From the NCBI RefSeq assembly GCF_947495325.1, contig NZ_CANLYK010000001.1, forward strand, positions 434,001 to 498,000: a DNA stretch of 64,000 nucleotides. Reading direction: 5' to 3'. The notes beneath the pieces were generated by a model. The model saw only the letters and a program-made list of their open reading frames with translations, did not search any database and was not told the DNA's origin. Both the position numbers and the translations under genes were made by a program. This stretch comes from an uncultured Allomuricauda sp. GTDB taxonomy: Bacteria > Bacteroidota > Bacteroidia > Flavobacteriales > Flavobacteriaceae. Position 1 is the first letter of the stretch, and the number at the start of each line of letters is the position of its first letter. Positions 35,542-43,534 of this stretch are shown piece by piece.

Positions 35542-35994
35542 TTAACCGAAGGGGAGTAAATCTGGCGGTACAAAACCAGTTTTGGCTTTTTTGGAAAAAA
35601 TGAGATCCGCGCTATAATGTTTCAACAGTAATTCCTTAAATGAAGTCAGTAGTCTTGGAAATTCCAGAAGAAAGTCTTCAAAACGGTTTGATTTTGACTT
35701 CAAAATAAAATGACGCATTATTTTTATTGAAGATACTGTAATGGTATGATGAAATTTGTCTCCTGTTCCATGGATTTCGTCAAAATCTTTAATCTGTTTG
35801 CAGATTTTTTCAATTGCCACTTCCTCTTCATATAAATTAATATGTATCCATGCCAAACGTAAGTGGGCCTCATGGGTAAAAAGTTGGGGAGAAAGTGCTG
35901 TGGTTTTAAATAACTCTTTAAACTCCCCATCATTTAATTGGGAGTGACTGGTTATATTCCTAGTTCGATTAAAATTTGGATAAGCACAGGACAT
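35542..35994 (-). CDS. Conserved small soluble protein, unknown function
   Basis: The 150-residue protein is soluble and helical. Its motif FTHEAHLRLAWIHINLYEEEVAIEKICKQI is followed by HGTGDKFHHTITVSSI. Several His residues (THEAH, HGTGDKFHH) could form a metal or active site. The layout (HxxHLRLAW, then KxHxT) recurs in a widespread uncharacterised family in Proteobacteria and Bacteroidetes, as I recall it. No function is assigned. It lies 3 bp from the M43 protease gene and 39 bp from the GT2 gene, so it is likely co-transcribed. Confidence 0.6.
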   Translation of the reverse strand: MSCAYPNFNRTRNITSHSQLNDGEFKELFKTTALSPQLFTHEAHLRLAWIHINLYEEEVAIEKICKQIKDFDEIHGTGDKFHHTITVSSIKIMRHFILKSKSNRFEDFLLEFPRLLTSFKELLLKHYSADLIFSKKAKTGFVPPDLLPFG

Positions 35995-35997
35995 ATA

Positions 35998-36930
35998 CTA
36001 TAGATTTTGTGGCGGTTGCAATCCTTTACTTGTTAAAAGAGAATTGCGTCCAGGGTCATTTTCAAGCACATACTGCATTCTAGCTATCTGGTCTTTGGTA
36101 AATACGTTCATTACATCATCTTCGCTCCAGTTCATATAGTTTTCTATCATAACCATTTCCCCTTGGCAGCCCATAAACGAGGTGTCACCATGAACAACCC
36201 TATCCACAGCAGGTGTGTCGTCACAAAAATCATTGAATTCACAGTTATTACCAGCCCAAGGATGCAAAAGTCCCAAGTAATGTCCCATTTCGTGGGTTAC
36301 TGTTCTCCCGTACCTTGCATGGCAGGCAATTTCGGATTCTCCAAAATGCATCCAATTGATTAACATTCCTTCAGCGTCATTCGGACCGGGTACAGCCAAT
36401 AGATCATTACCTGGAAGATCTGTATTGGGGCCGGAAGAAATACCTAAGCTAAGGCACATTACCCCTTCAGGAAGAGGAGTTACCCAAATATTAATGTATT
36501 GGTCCGGTGGCCAGTAGTCGTATTGTGCGTAGTGGTTTTGGCTGTACCCCATATCTGGAACGATAACCGTTGTGGCATCTATTCTATTGATCCCGTTTGA
36601 GGGCTTTCCATCAACGGTTTGTTTGGCCAGCACAAATTCAATCATAGAGTCGGCACTTTCTGGATGATTGTTAAAACCCCTAGTCCCTTCCTTCCTCCTA
36701 AAATCTTCATTCAGTATTTCTATTTGACGTAGAATTCTTTTTTCTGAAAGGTTAGGACCTTCTCCAACGGCTTCACCATTATGGATTATGTGGACCACAA
36801 CCGGAAGGAAAGCCACTTCCGGGTTGGATTCTGGTTCTTCCGGAGGCATTCCTTCATCAGTCTTGGAACAAGCAAGTGCCATGCATAGCAAAAGAGTCAA
36901 GGCGAACTTTGGAATTTTTTTCTTTTTCAT
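35998..36930 (-). CDS. M43-family zinc metalloprotease lipoprotein (pappalysin-like)
   Basis: The 310-residue lipoprotein has a signal ending in the lipobox MALACS (modified Cys at about 21). The metzincin zinc motif HEMGHYLGLLH (HExxHxxGxxH) is intact, with the Met-turn MNWSED near residue 270. Cys pairs around NNCEFNDFCDD are typical of the M43B cytophagalysin/pappalysin group. It should be an exported, outer-membrane-anchored protease. It follows the sterol desaturase gene by 16 bp and precedes the 150-residue protein gene by 3 bp. Confidence 0.9.
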   Translation of the reverse strand: MKKKKIPKFALTLLLCMALACSKTDEGMPPEEPESNPEVAFLPVVVHIIHNGEAVGEGPNLSEKRILRQIEILNEDFRRKEGTRGFNNHPESADSMIEFVLAKQTVDGKPSNGINRIDATTVIVPDMGYSQNHYAQYDYWPPDQYINIWVTPLPEGVMCLSLGISSGPNTDLPGNDLLAVPGPNDAEGMLINWMHFGESEIACHARYGRTVTHEMGHYLGLLHPWAGNNCEFNDFCDDTPAVDRVVHGDTSFMGCQGEMVMIENYMNWSEDDVMNVFTKDQIARMQYVLENDPGRNSLLTSKGLQPPQNL

Positions 36931-36946
36931 TATAATTTTTTTAATT

Positions 36947-37720
36947 CTATGATTCCTTAGAAATATCTTTGAAAGTCAACATATCCCATATTTTGGTAGA
37001 AGCTCCATGATAAAAACCGGTTTCATTCTCATAGCCCTTCGGATTTTTAAAGGTTCCGAAGATGATGTCGAATAAAGGAATATCTGAATAATTATAGGCA
37101 TGTATTCCCTTTGCATGATGTACGGTATGCGCTTCGGGTCTTTGAATGATATAACCCAACCAAGCTGGAGTCTTGATGTTGCTATGCTGAAAAATGGCCA
37201 AAAATGTGGTGATTAAAATAAATAGGGTAGCGGCTTCAGCAGTAAACCCAGCAATTACAACCAAACACAGGCTTCCCAAAAATGTAAAGCCAATCATATC
37301 CATTGGACTAAAATAAAATGCCCCATAGCTGTCCATTCGTTCTGCGCTATGGTGCATTTGATGAAATACTTTCCATAGCTTGTCATTTTTGTGCATGCTA
37401 CGATGCCAGATATAAAGTCCAAATTCATAAATCATAATGCCAACAAAAGCACCCCATCCGGCTCCTAATGAGGTCAAATCAAAAACTTGATATTCTACCA
37501 GGTAGGTATCCCAAATCAGTGGAAAATAGGTTGACAAATAGAAGAATAAGGCAAAGGAGGTAAGCCCCCTTAATTTCCAAAATTTCATTTTAGGAAGTTT
37601 TCTAGCAGGAAAAATAGCTTCCCATAGCATTAAAATTCCATACATGCCCAATATAATCAATGAGATAGGGTCAATCAATACTTCCCACGGATTGGGTAAG
37701 TTTTGTAAAATAGATTCCAT
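36947..37720 (-). CDS. Sterol desaturase / fatty acid hydroxylase-family di-iron membrane protein
   Basis: The 257-residue protein has four or so hydrophobic segments. The histidine clusters of the PF04116 family are present: WHRSMH, HQMHHSAERMD and HTVHHAKG. These bind two irons for O2-dependent hydroxylation or desaturation of lipid substrates. The substrate is unknown; lipid or carotenoid hydroxylation is typical in Bacteroidetes. It lies 73 bp behind the TolB/TPR protein gene and 16 bp before the M43 lipoprotein gene on the same strand. A role in making hydroxylated fatty acids for sulfonolipids is conceivable but unsupported. Confidence 0.9.
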   Translation of the reverse strand: MESILQNLPNPWEVLIDPISLIILGMYGILMLWEAIFPARKLPKMKFWKLRGLTSFALFFYLSTYFPLIWDTYLVEYQVFDLTSLGAGWGAFVGIMIYEFGLYIWHRSMHKNDKLWKVFHQMHHSAERMDSYGAFYFSPMDMIGFTFLGSLCLVVIAGFTAEAATLFILITTFLAIFQHSNIKTPAWLGYIIQRPEAHTVHHAKGIHAYNYSDIPLFDIIFGTFKNPKGYENETGFYHGASTKIWDMLTFKDISKES

Positions 37721-37793
37721 TTTTTTGTTTTAAAGTGTTTACTATACTGGCAAAAGTTTTTGCCTCACAATGTAAGTTTATACAGTAAGCATC

Positions 37794-39575
37794 TTAAATG
37801 ATCCATTCATGTACAGTATCTGGGGTATAACAGCAAAAAGTGCCAGTTTTAATGGTGTTGGATAAATGTTTGGCTAATTGGGGGTGGACGTTTTCAACTT
37901 TTTTTATTGAATTCCTGATACGCCACGTAACTGCCGACCTTGCTTTTTCAAGAGATGATCCAACTTTTCTGGTTTTTCCAGCCATTCCTGTCACCTTGGA
38001 CAAATGGTCCATTAAGTCTTCATATTCTTCTCTTAATTCATCAGCCTTTATGAAATCGTTCATTTCTTCAGCTTCACTAATTTCAGATTGAAGGGTACGT
38101 ATTCTTTTTTTGTAATCATTCAATGCCTGGTTATCGACAACCGGAGAACCATCACTATCCAATACGGTACCCATAAGTTCGGAGCAATGGAACTGCTTTT
38201 CTGGTTGTCCCAATAGTTTTGCAATATCATGAAGTCCTTTTGAATCTTTTAGGATAGCAGATTGCCCTAAATAGTTAAGTTCCCAAAATTCACCGTTGAT
38301 AGCAAAGCTTCCTCTGGAATCAGATTTAGGTTTTGAAGGATTATTGGCTACAACTGTAACTTTTTCCGTTGTTATGAACTCCCAAAAAGGTTCTAGGTTG
38401 GTTTTGGTTTTATATGGATTTACGATTTTTTGCCAATCAATAGCTTTCTTGACAGAAGGCTCTATTCCATTGTTGATATTCTTTTGAAACAGGCTGAGAT
38501 ATTGTGTGAAGTAATCCTGCATTTTATCAAACTCAGAGAGATGGTAATATGCAGCGGCTAAAAATGCGGGGAAATCTGTCCAAATAGACGGATTGGATAC
38601 TTTTTCACCAAATAGTATAGATTTTTCATAATCTCCCAATTCAAAATAGATAAAAGAAGCTTGTGGAAAATATGCGTCAGGATGCAAAGGATTCAATTTT
38701 TTGGCTTTAAGATATAGCTGTTCTGCTTCTTCTGCATATCCTAAATAAACCAAATAAAAAGCAATGAGGACTAGGTTGTCGGCATCATTTGGATTCATCC
38801 TAAAGGATTTCCTAAAATAATGTTCCGACTTGTGGTAATCCCCTAAGTAAAGAAATGTTCTACCCAAGACAGCCAATGAAACATAATCGTTTTCATCAAG
38901 ATCAATTGCCTTTAGGGCGTACTCATGTGCTCCTTTTTGACTGACATCCCATCTATCCCAAAGTTGACAACTCCACTCATTAAAATACGTAAGTGATATC
39001 CCTGTGTACGCTCGCGCAAAATGGGAATCTATCTCTAAAGCCGCCTCAAAATGTTTTCTTGCCGCAAAATCACTTTCAACCGTACCCTTTTTTAGCAAGT
39101 TCATACCTAACAACCAGTTTTCATAAGCAGCAAGCTCAACAGATTCTTTTTTATAGGAATATGTAAGTAAATCATGATCTATTTGTTGTTGCAGAACACT
39201 TACAATTTGCTGCGTAATAACATCTTGTGTATTTAATATGGATTCTAAAGATTCATCATGGTTGCCTGCAAAAACAACTTTGTTGTCTCTTGTTCTTATA
39301 AGTTGAATTCCAATCCGATATTGATTGCTTTTTGAACGAAAGCTGCCTGTTATGATATAATCCGTTCCTAAAAGAGACACTACGGCATCATCTGAAGGGT
39401 CTGTTATATTCTGGGTAGAGTATTGGGATATTACCGATAGCCCAACAAATTTTGAGAAGTTAATTATAAGATCTTCCGTGAACCCATAGATTATGGGATT
39501 GAGATCACCTATTTCACCAATAAGTTGAAATGGTAATACGGCAATTGTAATCTCCTTATTATCAATTAATTCCAA
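37794..39575 (-). CDS. TolB-N-like/TPR protein with an ATPase-associated C-terminal domain, possible signalling regulator
   Basis: The 593-residue cytoplasmic protein starts at a TTG; an in-frame TGA lies 9 nt upstream and no ATG is near. Residues 8-125 form the TolB-N/FlgO-like module seen in adenylate cyclases (IAVLPFQLIGE then FTEDLIINFSKF). TPR-like repeats occupy about 140-380. Residues about 425-593 match a domain often found at the end of large signalling proteins of other phyla: KDSKGLHDIAKLLGQP, then a coiled coil, then SSLEKARSAVTWRIRNSIKK and TGTFCCYTPD. It probably senses or binds something through the TPRs and acts through the C-terminal domain. A TATCTTTG box lies 21 nt upstream. 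Confidence 0.7.
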   Translation of the reverse strand: MELIDNKEITIAVLPFQLIGEIGDLNPIIYGFTEDLIINFSKFVGLSVISQYSTQNITDPSDDAVVSLLGTDYIITGSFRSKSNQYRIGIQLIRTRDNKVVFAGNHDESLESILNTQDVITQQIVSVLQQQIDHDLLTYSYKKESVELAAYENWLLGMNLLKKGTVESDFAARKHFEAALEIDSHFARAYTGISLTYFNEWSCQLWDRWDVSQKGAHEYALKAIDLDENDYVSLAVLGRTFLYLGDYHKSEHYFRKSFRMNPNDADNLVLIAFYLVYLGYAEEAEQLYLKAKKLNPLHPDAYFPQASFIYFELGDYEKSILFGEKVSNPSIWTDFPAFLAAAYYHLSEFDKMQDYFTQYLSLFQKNINNGIEPSVKKAIDWQKIVNPYKTKTNLEPFWEFITTEKVTVVANNPSKPKSDSRGSFAINGEFWELNYLGQSAILKDSKGLHDIAKLLGQPEKQFHCSELMGTVLDSDGSPVVDNQALNDYKKRIRTLQSEISEAEEMNDFIKADELREEYEDLMDHLSKVTGMAGKTRKVGSSLEKARSAVTWRIRNSIKKVENVHPQLAKHLSNTIKTGTFCCYTPDTVHEWII

Positions 39576-39595
39576 ACAAAATCAATTTTAAGTGA

Positions 39596-39603
39596 CAAAG
39601 ATA
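39596..39603 (-). promoter_or_regulatory. -7 box (TATCTTTG) for the TolB-N/TPR gene
   Basis: This exact TAnnTTTG match on the minus strand lies about 21 nt from the TTG start. The rest of the 39576-39829 gap holds nothing I can support. Confidence 0.55.
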
Positions 39604-39829
39604 TAAAATGATGGATTTGCAATAAACCAATCCTTCATAAAGGGTTCTGCCAATTTATAGCATAGGATGCATTTTTTCCAAAAAGATAGCAGCTGTAACC
39701 ATTTACTTTTGATAATTTATAAACCTCTCAAAATTAGAAAACTATGTTATACGTTTTATAGAGATGTATAAATGGTATGACTAATTGTTTAATTGGTCTA
39801 AAAATGAAATAATGGATAAAATGGGGTTC

Positions 39830-40771
39830 CTATTTTTTAGTTGCTATCGCGTTAAGATTAAAACTTGCTTTGTAGAGCCTACTATTCCCATTTTCATAAG
39901 AGTTTAGAAATTCTTTTAAAGCAGAAATTGATTTGATTCCCTTTTCAGGGTTTGAAGTTCTTCTACTAGTGAAATATAGAATGTTATTCTTTTCATCTAC
40001 AAATGGACAATAGTCCATAGATTTTGAGTTGATGGATTGAGGCAGGGGAGTAGCCTTTGACCAATTCCCTTCAGAGTTTTTAAAACTGATATATATATCA
40101 CCACTACCTTGTCCATCTTTACGGTTATATCCACCAAATAAAAGATAGCTTTCATCGGTAGAGATATAGGCATTGTATTCGAACCCCTCGGAATTTATGC
40201 TTTCATCCAATGAAATTGCAGGGGCATATATGCCATTCTCATAGGCGCTAAAGAAAATATCATCCCTGCCTTTTGAATCGGGGCGATCACTGGTAAAATA
40301 GAGATTTCCATTTTTGGCTATAGCAGGATAAAACTCATTATGTTCTGAATTTACGGTTTCACCCAGATTAATTGGTTCTGACCAATTTGCAGTTGGACTT
40401 ACTCTTTCAACATACCAAATATCGAAATCCTTAGGTTCTGAAATAGAATCATTTAGTGCCCTTGTCGACACAAAGTAAAGCCGCAAATTATCTGGAGACA
40501 AAAAGGGTTCCAAGTCCTTATGCTTTCCAGAAAAAGAAGTGATTGTTGGTGTAAGCCATTCCCCATCTTCTTTATGGGATTTACATATAACTGATATGGC
40601 TTCATCGGCAGATTGTATGGTAAAATAAGCTTCAGTACCAAGAGTGTTCATTGTAAGGTCTCTGACCTTATCAAAATTCTTTAAAATTTGAAGAGCTGGT
40701 TCTACCTTCACCATTTTTTGGCTAAAGACTGAGGAAATACAGCATAGCGATAGAATTACGATTTTTCTCAT
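39830..40771 (-). CDS. Exported PD40 beta-propeller protein
   Basis: The 313-residue protein has a signal peptide (MRKIVILSLCCISSVFSQ) and several PD40/WD40-like blades. Examples are LEPFLSPDNLRLYFVS, NGNLYFTSDRPDSKGRDDIFF and ILYFTSRRTSNPEKG, with the D-I/W-F/Y pattern (FDIWYVE, DIYISF). It lacks the OmpA domain seen in the protein at 12667-14607. The function is unknown; such propellers bind proteins or glycans in the periplasm. Its first 4 bases overlap the SGNH hydrolase gene, so it is translationally coupled to it. Confidence 0.8.
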   Translation of the reverse strand: MRKIVILSLCCISSVFSQKMVKVEPALQILKNFDKVRDLTMNTLGTEAYFTIQSADEAISVICKSHKEDGEWLTPTITSFSGKHKDLEPFLSPDNLRLYFVSTRALNDSISEPKDFDIWYVERVSPTANWSEPINLGETVNSEHNEFYPAIAKNGNLYFTSDRPDSKGRDDIFFSAYENGIYAPAISLDESINSEGFEYNAYISTDESYLLFGGYNRKDGQGSGDIYISFKNSEGNWSKATPLPQSINSKSMDYCPFVDEKNNILYFTSRRTSNPEKGIKSISALKEFLNSYENGNSRLYKASFNLNAIATKK

Positions 40772-41451
40772 TTCTTACTACTTATTACTTTTTTTACCAA
40801 GACTTCCATGATTTCATATCCTTTTTTAGTAGGATGTACTCCATCTTCTGCCAATTCTTTTGGTAATCCATTTTTGTCATCTGCCATTGTGGAAAAATAA
40901 TCAAGATAAACAACCCCCTTATCTACCGCTACTTTTTTAAGCATCTCGTTCAATTTTGGAATTAAAGTATTGGGTTGCTTTCCCGGACGCCATGGATACT
41001 CGTAGGCTGGTAATACTGAAGAAATTATTGGACATATTCCATTGGCTTCCGCTAATTCTACCATGGAAAGTATATTGTCCCTGATTTGCTCCAAAGTCAT
41101 ATAACCCGTATTTCCTGCTATATCATTTGTTCCAGCTAAGATGACAACAGTACTTGGGTTCAAATCAATCACATCTTGACGAAACCGTAATAACATTTGT
41201 GGTGTGGTTTGTCCACTTATACCTCTATTAATGTATGGATTATCACTAAAAAAAGATGGATTATAGTTGCTCCAAAACTCAGTAATGGAATTACCCATGA
41301 AAACAACACTGTTCGCATCCCTTGGAATGTTCTCCAGTTGGGCGTTAGCTTCTTTATACTTTCCAAGATTGGCCCAGTCTTGGGCATGTACTTTTTTTAG
41401 AAAATTGAAAAAAGAAAATATTGCCAACAGTCCTATTTTGATTTTAAACAC
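40768..41451 (-). CDS. SGNH/GDSL-family hydrolase, exported
   Basis: The 227-residue protein starts at a GTG and has a signal peptide ending near HAQ. The SGNH blocks are present: FMGNSITEFW (Ser), GISGQTT (Gly), AGTNDIAGN (Asn) and DGVHPTKKG (Asp and His of the triad). The family deacetylates or de-esterifies sugars and lipids. It lies 12 bp after the 192-residue lipoprotein gene and overlaps the PD40 gene by 4 bp. A likely periplasmic esterase role fits, but the substrate is unknown. Confidence 0.88.
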   Translation of the reverse strand: MFKIKIGLLAIFSFFNFLKKVHAQDWANLGKYKEANAQLENIPRDANSVVFMGNSITEFWSNYNPSFFSDNPYINRGISGQTTPQMLLRFRQDVIDLNPSTVVILAGTNDIAGNTGYMTLEQIRDNILSMVELAEANGICPIISSVLPAYEYPWRPGKQPNTLIPKLNEMLKKVAVDKGVVYLDYFSTMADDKNGLPKELAEDGVHPTKKGYEIMEVLVKKVISSKK

Positions 41452-41463
41452 TTCTACTAAATA

Positions 41464-42042
41464 TTATTTCTTGGGAGGGGTAATCATGATATGTGCCCTA
41501 TGTGTTCCTGGATTCATAAGCCATGCGTGGCCAGGAGGTGTTGGCGTGGTTGACAGTCCAGTAGATTTTCCGGTAGCAAACGGAATATAAAAAACGTAGC
41601 GGACATGTGGATTTTCGATTTCTTGGGTCTCAGGATTCACCTTTCCAGTGAATACACACAATGTGGCCTTATCCGGCATTTTTAGCGTACCCGATTTAAC
41701 TTCTTCCTCACGAATATCAAAAATTTCCTCCGAATTCTTTCCTTGGGCTTTTAATTCTCTTCCCCTAGTCATAAAAGGGTCTAAAGTTTGGTGGTATGCT
41801 GCTGTTGAAAAATTTTCATTTGTTGGGTCATCAGCCAAAGCAATGTATTCGTTTGTACCTTCCTGTAGGGTAGTAAATTCGCCAGTAGGAGTATAGCCAT
41901 AAACCTTTGCACCATCCTTGTAATCATCTGGGACGGCCATTAAGGCTGTTTTTATTTGCCATTCTTTAGTGGGTACTTCTTGAGAGGTGCAAGATTGCAA
42001 ATTAAACAATGCTAAAAAGCAGAGTGCTATACTATTTTTCAT
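41464..42042 (-). CDS. Lipoprotein of unknown function, 192 residues
   Basis: The signal peptide ends in the lipobox LQSC (Cys 18), giving an outer-membrane or periplasmic lipoprotein. The mature part has motifs such as KVYGYTPTGEFTTLQEGTNEYIALADDP and ends PPGHAWLMNPGTHRAHIMITPP. Several His residues are in the C-terminal part. I do not recognise a family. It is the first gene of a tight three-gene operon with the SGNH hydrolase and the PD40 propeller. Confidence 0.7.
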   Translation of the reverse strand: MKNSIALCFLALFNLQSCTSQEVPTKEWQIKTALMAVPDDYKDGAKVYGYTPTGEFTTLQEGTNEYIALADDPTNENFSTAAYHQTLDPFMTRGRELKAQGKNSEEIFDIREEEVKSGTLKMPDKATLCVFTGKVNPETQEIENPHVRYVFYIPFATGKSTGLSTTPTPPGHAWLMNPGTHRAHIMITPPKK

Positions 42043-42181
42043 ACGTTCCGAATTAACTTGGTCCTAAAATAAAGATTTTTAATTGATATTATGTTTCGTT
42101 CAAAGGATTGCAAATGCATTACAATCAATTGGTTTCGAATATTTTATTTATAAATTTAAGGAATACCAAAAAGATTTAGTC

Positions 42182-43318
42182 ATGAAAAAACTGTCGCGAA
42201 GAGATTTTAATTCCACATTGGTCAAAGGAATGGGAGGGGTTACATTAATGGCGGCTGCACCAATGGCCTGTGCAATGGGAACGAATCAAAATAAAAAGAA
42301 ATTGGGTATTGCGTTGGTAGGTCTTGGTAGTTATAGTACCTATCAATTGGCTCCTGCCTTGCTTGATACGGAGCATTGTTATTTGGCAGGAATCGTTACT
42401 GGCACACCAGAAAAGGAACAAGTATGGGCCAGTAAGTACAATATCCCAAAGGAAAACATCTATAACTATGATAATTTTGATGCCATAGCAGATAACAAGG
42501 CAATTGACATTGTTTATGTTGTACTTCCAAATAGCATGCATGCTGATTTTTCCATTCGGGCAGCGAAGGCGGGAAAACATGTTATTTGCGAAAAACCAAT
42601 GGCAATAAACGTGGAGGAATGCGATGCCATAATTCAAGCGTGTGAGGAAAACAACGTCAAACTGGGGATTGGATATCGATTGCATTCAGAACCATATACG
42701 CAAGAAGTAAAGCGATTGGTAAAAGAAAAAGCTTTCGGTTCCATAAACTATATTTCTGCAGATGCAGGGTATCGTTCCATGTCCGACCCTGACCAATGGC
42801 GGCTGAACAAAAAATTATCTGGAGGTGGGGCTTTGATGAATATGGGAGTTTATGCAATTCAAAGCGTTATTTATGGAACAGGGGAAAACCCAATTTCGGT
42901 TGCAGCCCAAGAGTATAGCACAAGACCATCCTATTTTAAAGATACCGACGAAACAATTACCGCCCAATTTGAATTTGCAAGCGGTGCAGTTGGAAACATT
43001 ATGACTTCACACAATGTAAGGGCCAACAGACTTTTTGCTTCCTGTGAAAGAGGTTGGTTTGAACTGGACCCGGCTAGCACTTATATTCCCTTAGCAGGAA
43101 GGACTTCCCAAGGCGAGTTAAATTTTCCCCAAGAAAGCCAACAAAAATTACAAATGGATGATTTTGCTAAGCATATTATGCTTAATACAATCAATCTTGT
43201 TCCTGGTGAAATGGGAAAACGGGATATGATGATTGTGGAGGCGATATATGAATCTATTTCTAAAGATGGTCAAAAGGTAAAACTAAACTTCACCCCTAAT
43301 TATGGTTTTGCAGGATAG
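42182..43318 (+). CDS. GFO/IDH/MOCA-family oxidoreductase with Tat signal
   Basis: The protein has 378 residues from the ATG at 42182. The longer frame to 42083 adds 33 residues before a Tat-type signal and is rejected. SRRDFN followed by a hydrophobic stretch (VTLMAAAPMACAMG) is a twin-arginine signal. The Rossmann fold (IALVGLGSYST) and the EKP motif (VICEKPMA) follow. The C-terminal domain is similar to glucose-fructose oxidoreductase. It should act in the periplasm on a sugar, with a bound NADP as in GFOR. No promoter box is evident. Confidence 0.9.
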   Translation: MKKLSRRDFNSTLVKGMGGVTLMAAAPMACAMGTNQNKKKLGIALVGLGSYSTYQLAPALLDTEHCYLAGIVTGTPEKEQVWASKYNIPKENIYNYDNFDAIADNKAIDIVYVVLPNSMHADFSIRAAKAGKHVICEKPMAINVEECDAIIQACEENNVKLGIGYRLHSEPYTQEVKRLVKEKAFGSINYISADAGYRSMSDPDQWRLNKKLSGGGALMNMGVYAIQSVIYGTGENPISVAAQEYSTRPSYFKDTDETITAQFEFASGAVGNIMTSHNVRANRLFASCERGWFELDPASTYIPLAGRTSQGELNFPQESQQKLQMDDFAKHIMLNTINLVPGEMGKRDMMIVEAIYESISKDGQKVKLNFTPNYGFAG

Positions 43319-43496
43319 TGATTCCATAGCTATTTCATACACCACGGTCCATTCAGGGTTTCTAAAAAATGAAGTTAACATTTAGCTTAAATTTTAGGAA
43401 CATTAAGTACACTTAAACTTTACAGACTAACAGTTTCTTAAAAATGACATAATCAAATCAATATATTGAGGTAACTAAATGCTAAGGGTTCATAAA

Positions 43497-43504
43497 TAGT
43501 TTTG
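43497..43504 (+). promoter_or_regulatory. -7 box (TAGTTTTG) for the PhoX-like lipoprotein gene
   Basis: This exact TAnnTTTG match overlaps the upstream TTG (43502) of the longest frame, so the ATG at 43535 is the true start. The rest of the 43319-43496 gap holds no gene. Confidence 0.55.
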
Positions 43505-43534
43505 GAGAATTCAACAAAACCTAAAACTAAAATT

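Noticed and set aside
42083-42181. Longer N-terminus for the GFO/IDH/MOCA oxidoreductase
   Set aside because: It would place 33 unrelated residues before a clear Tat signal; the ATG at 42182 directly precedes SRRDFN.
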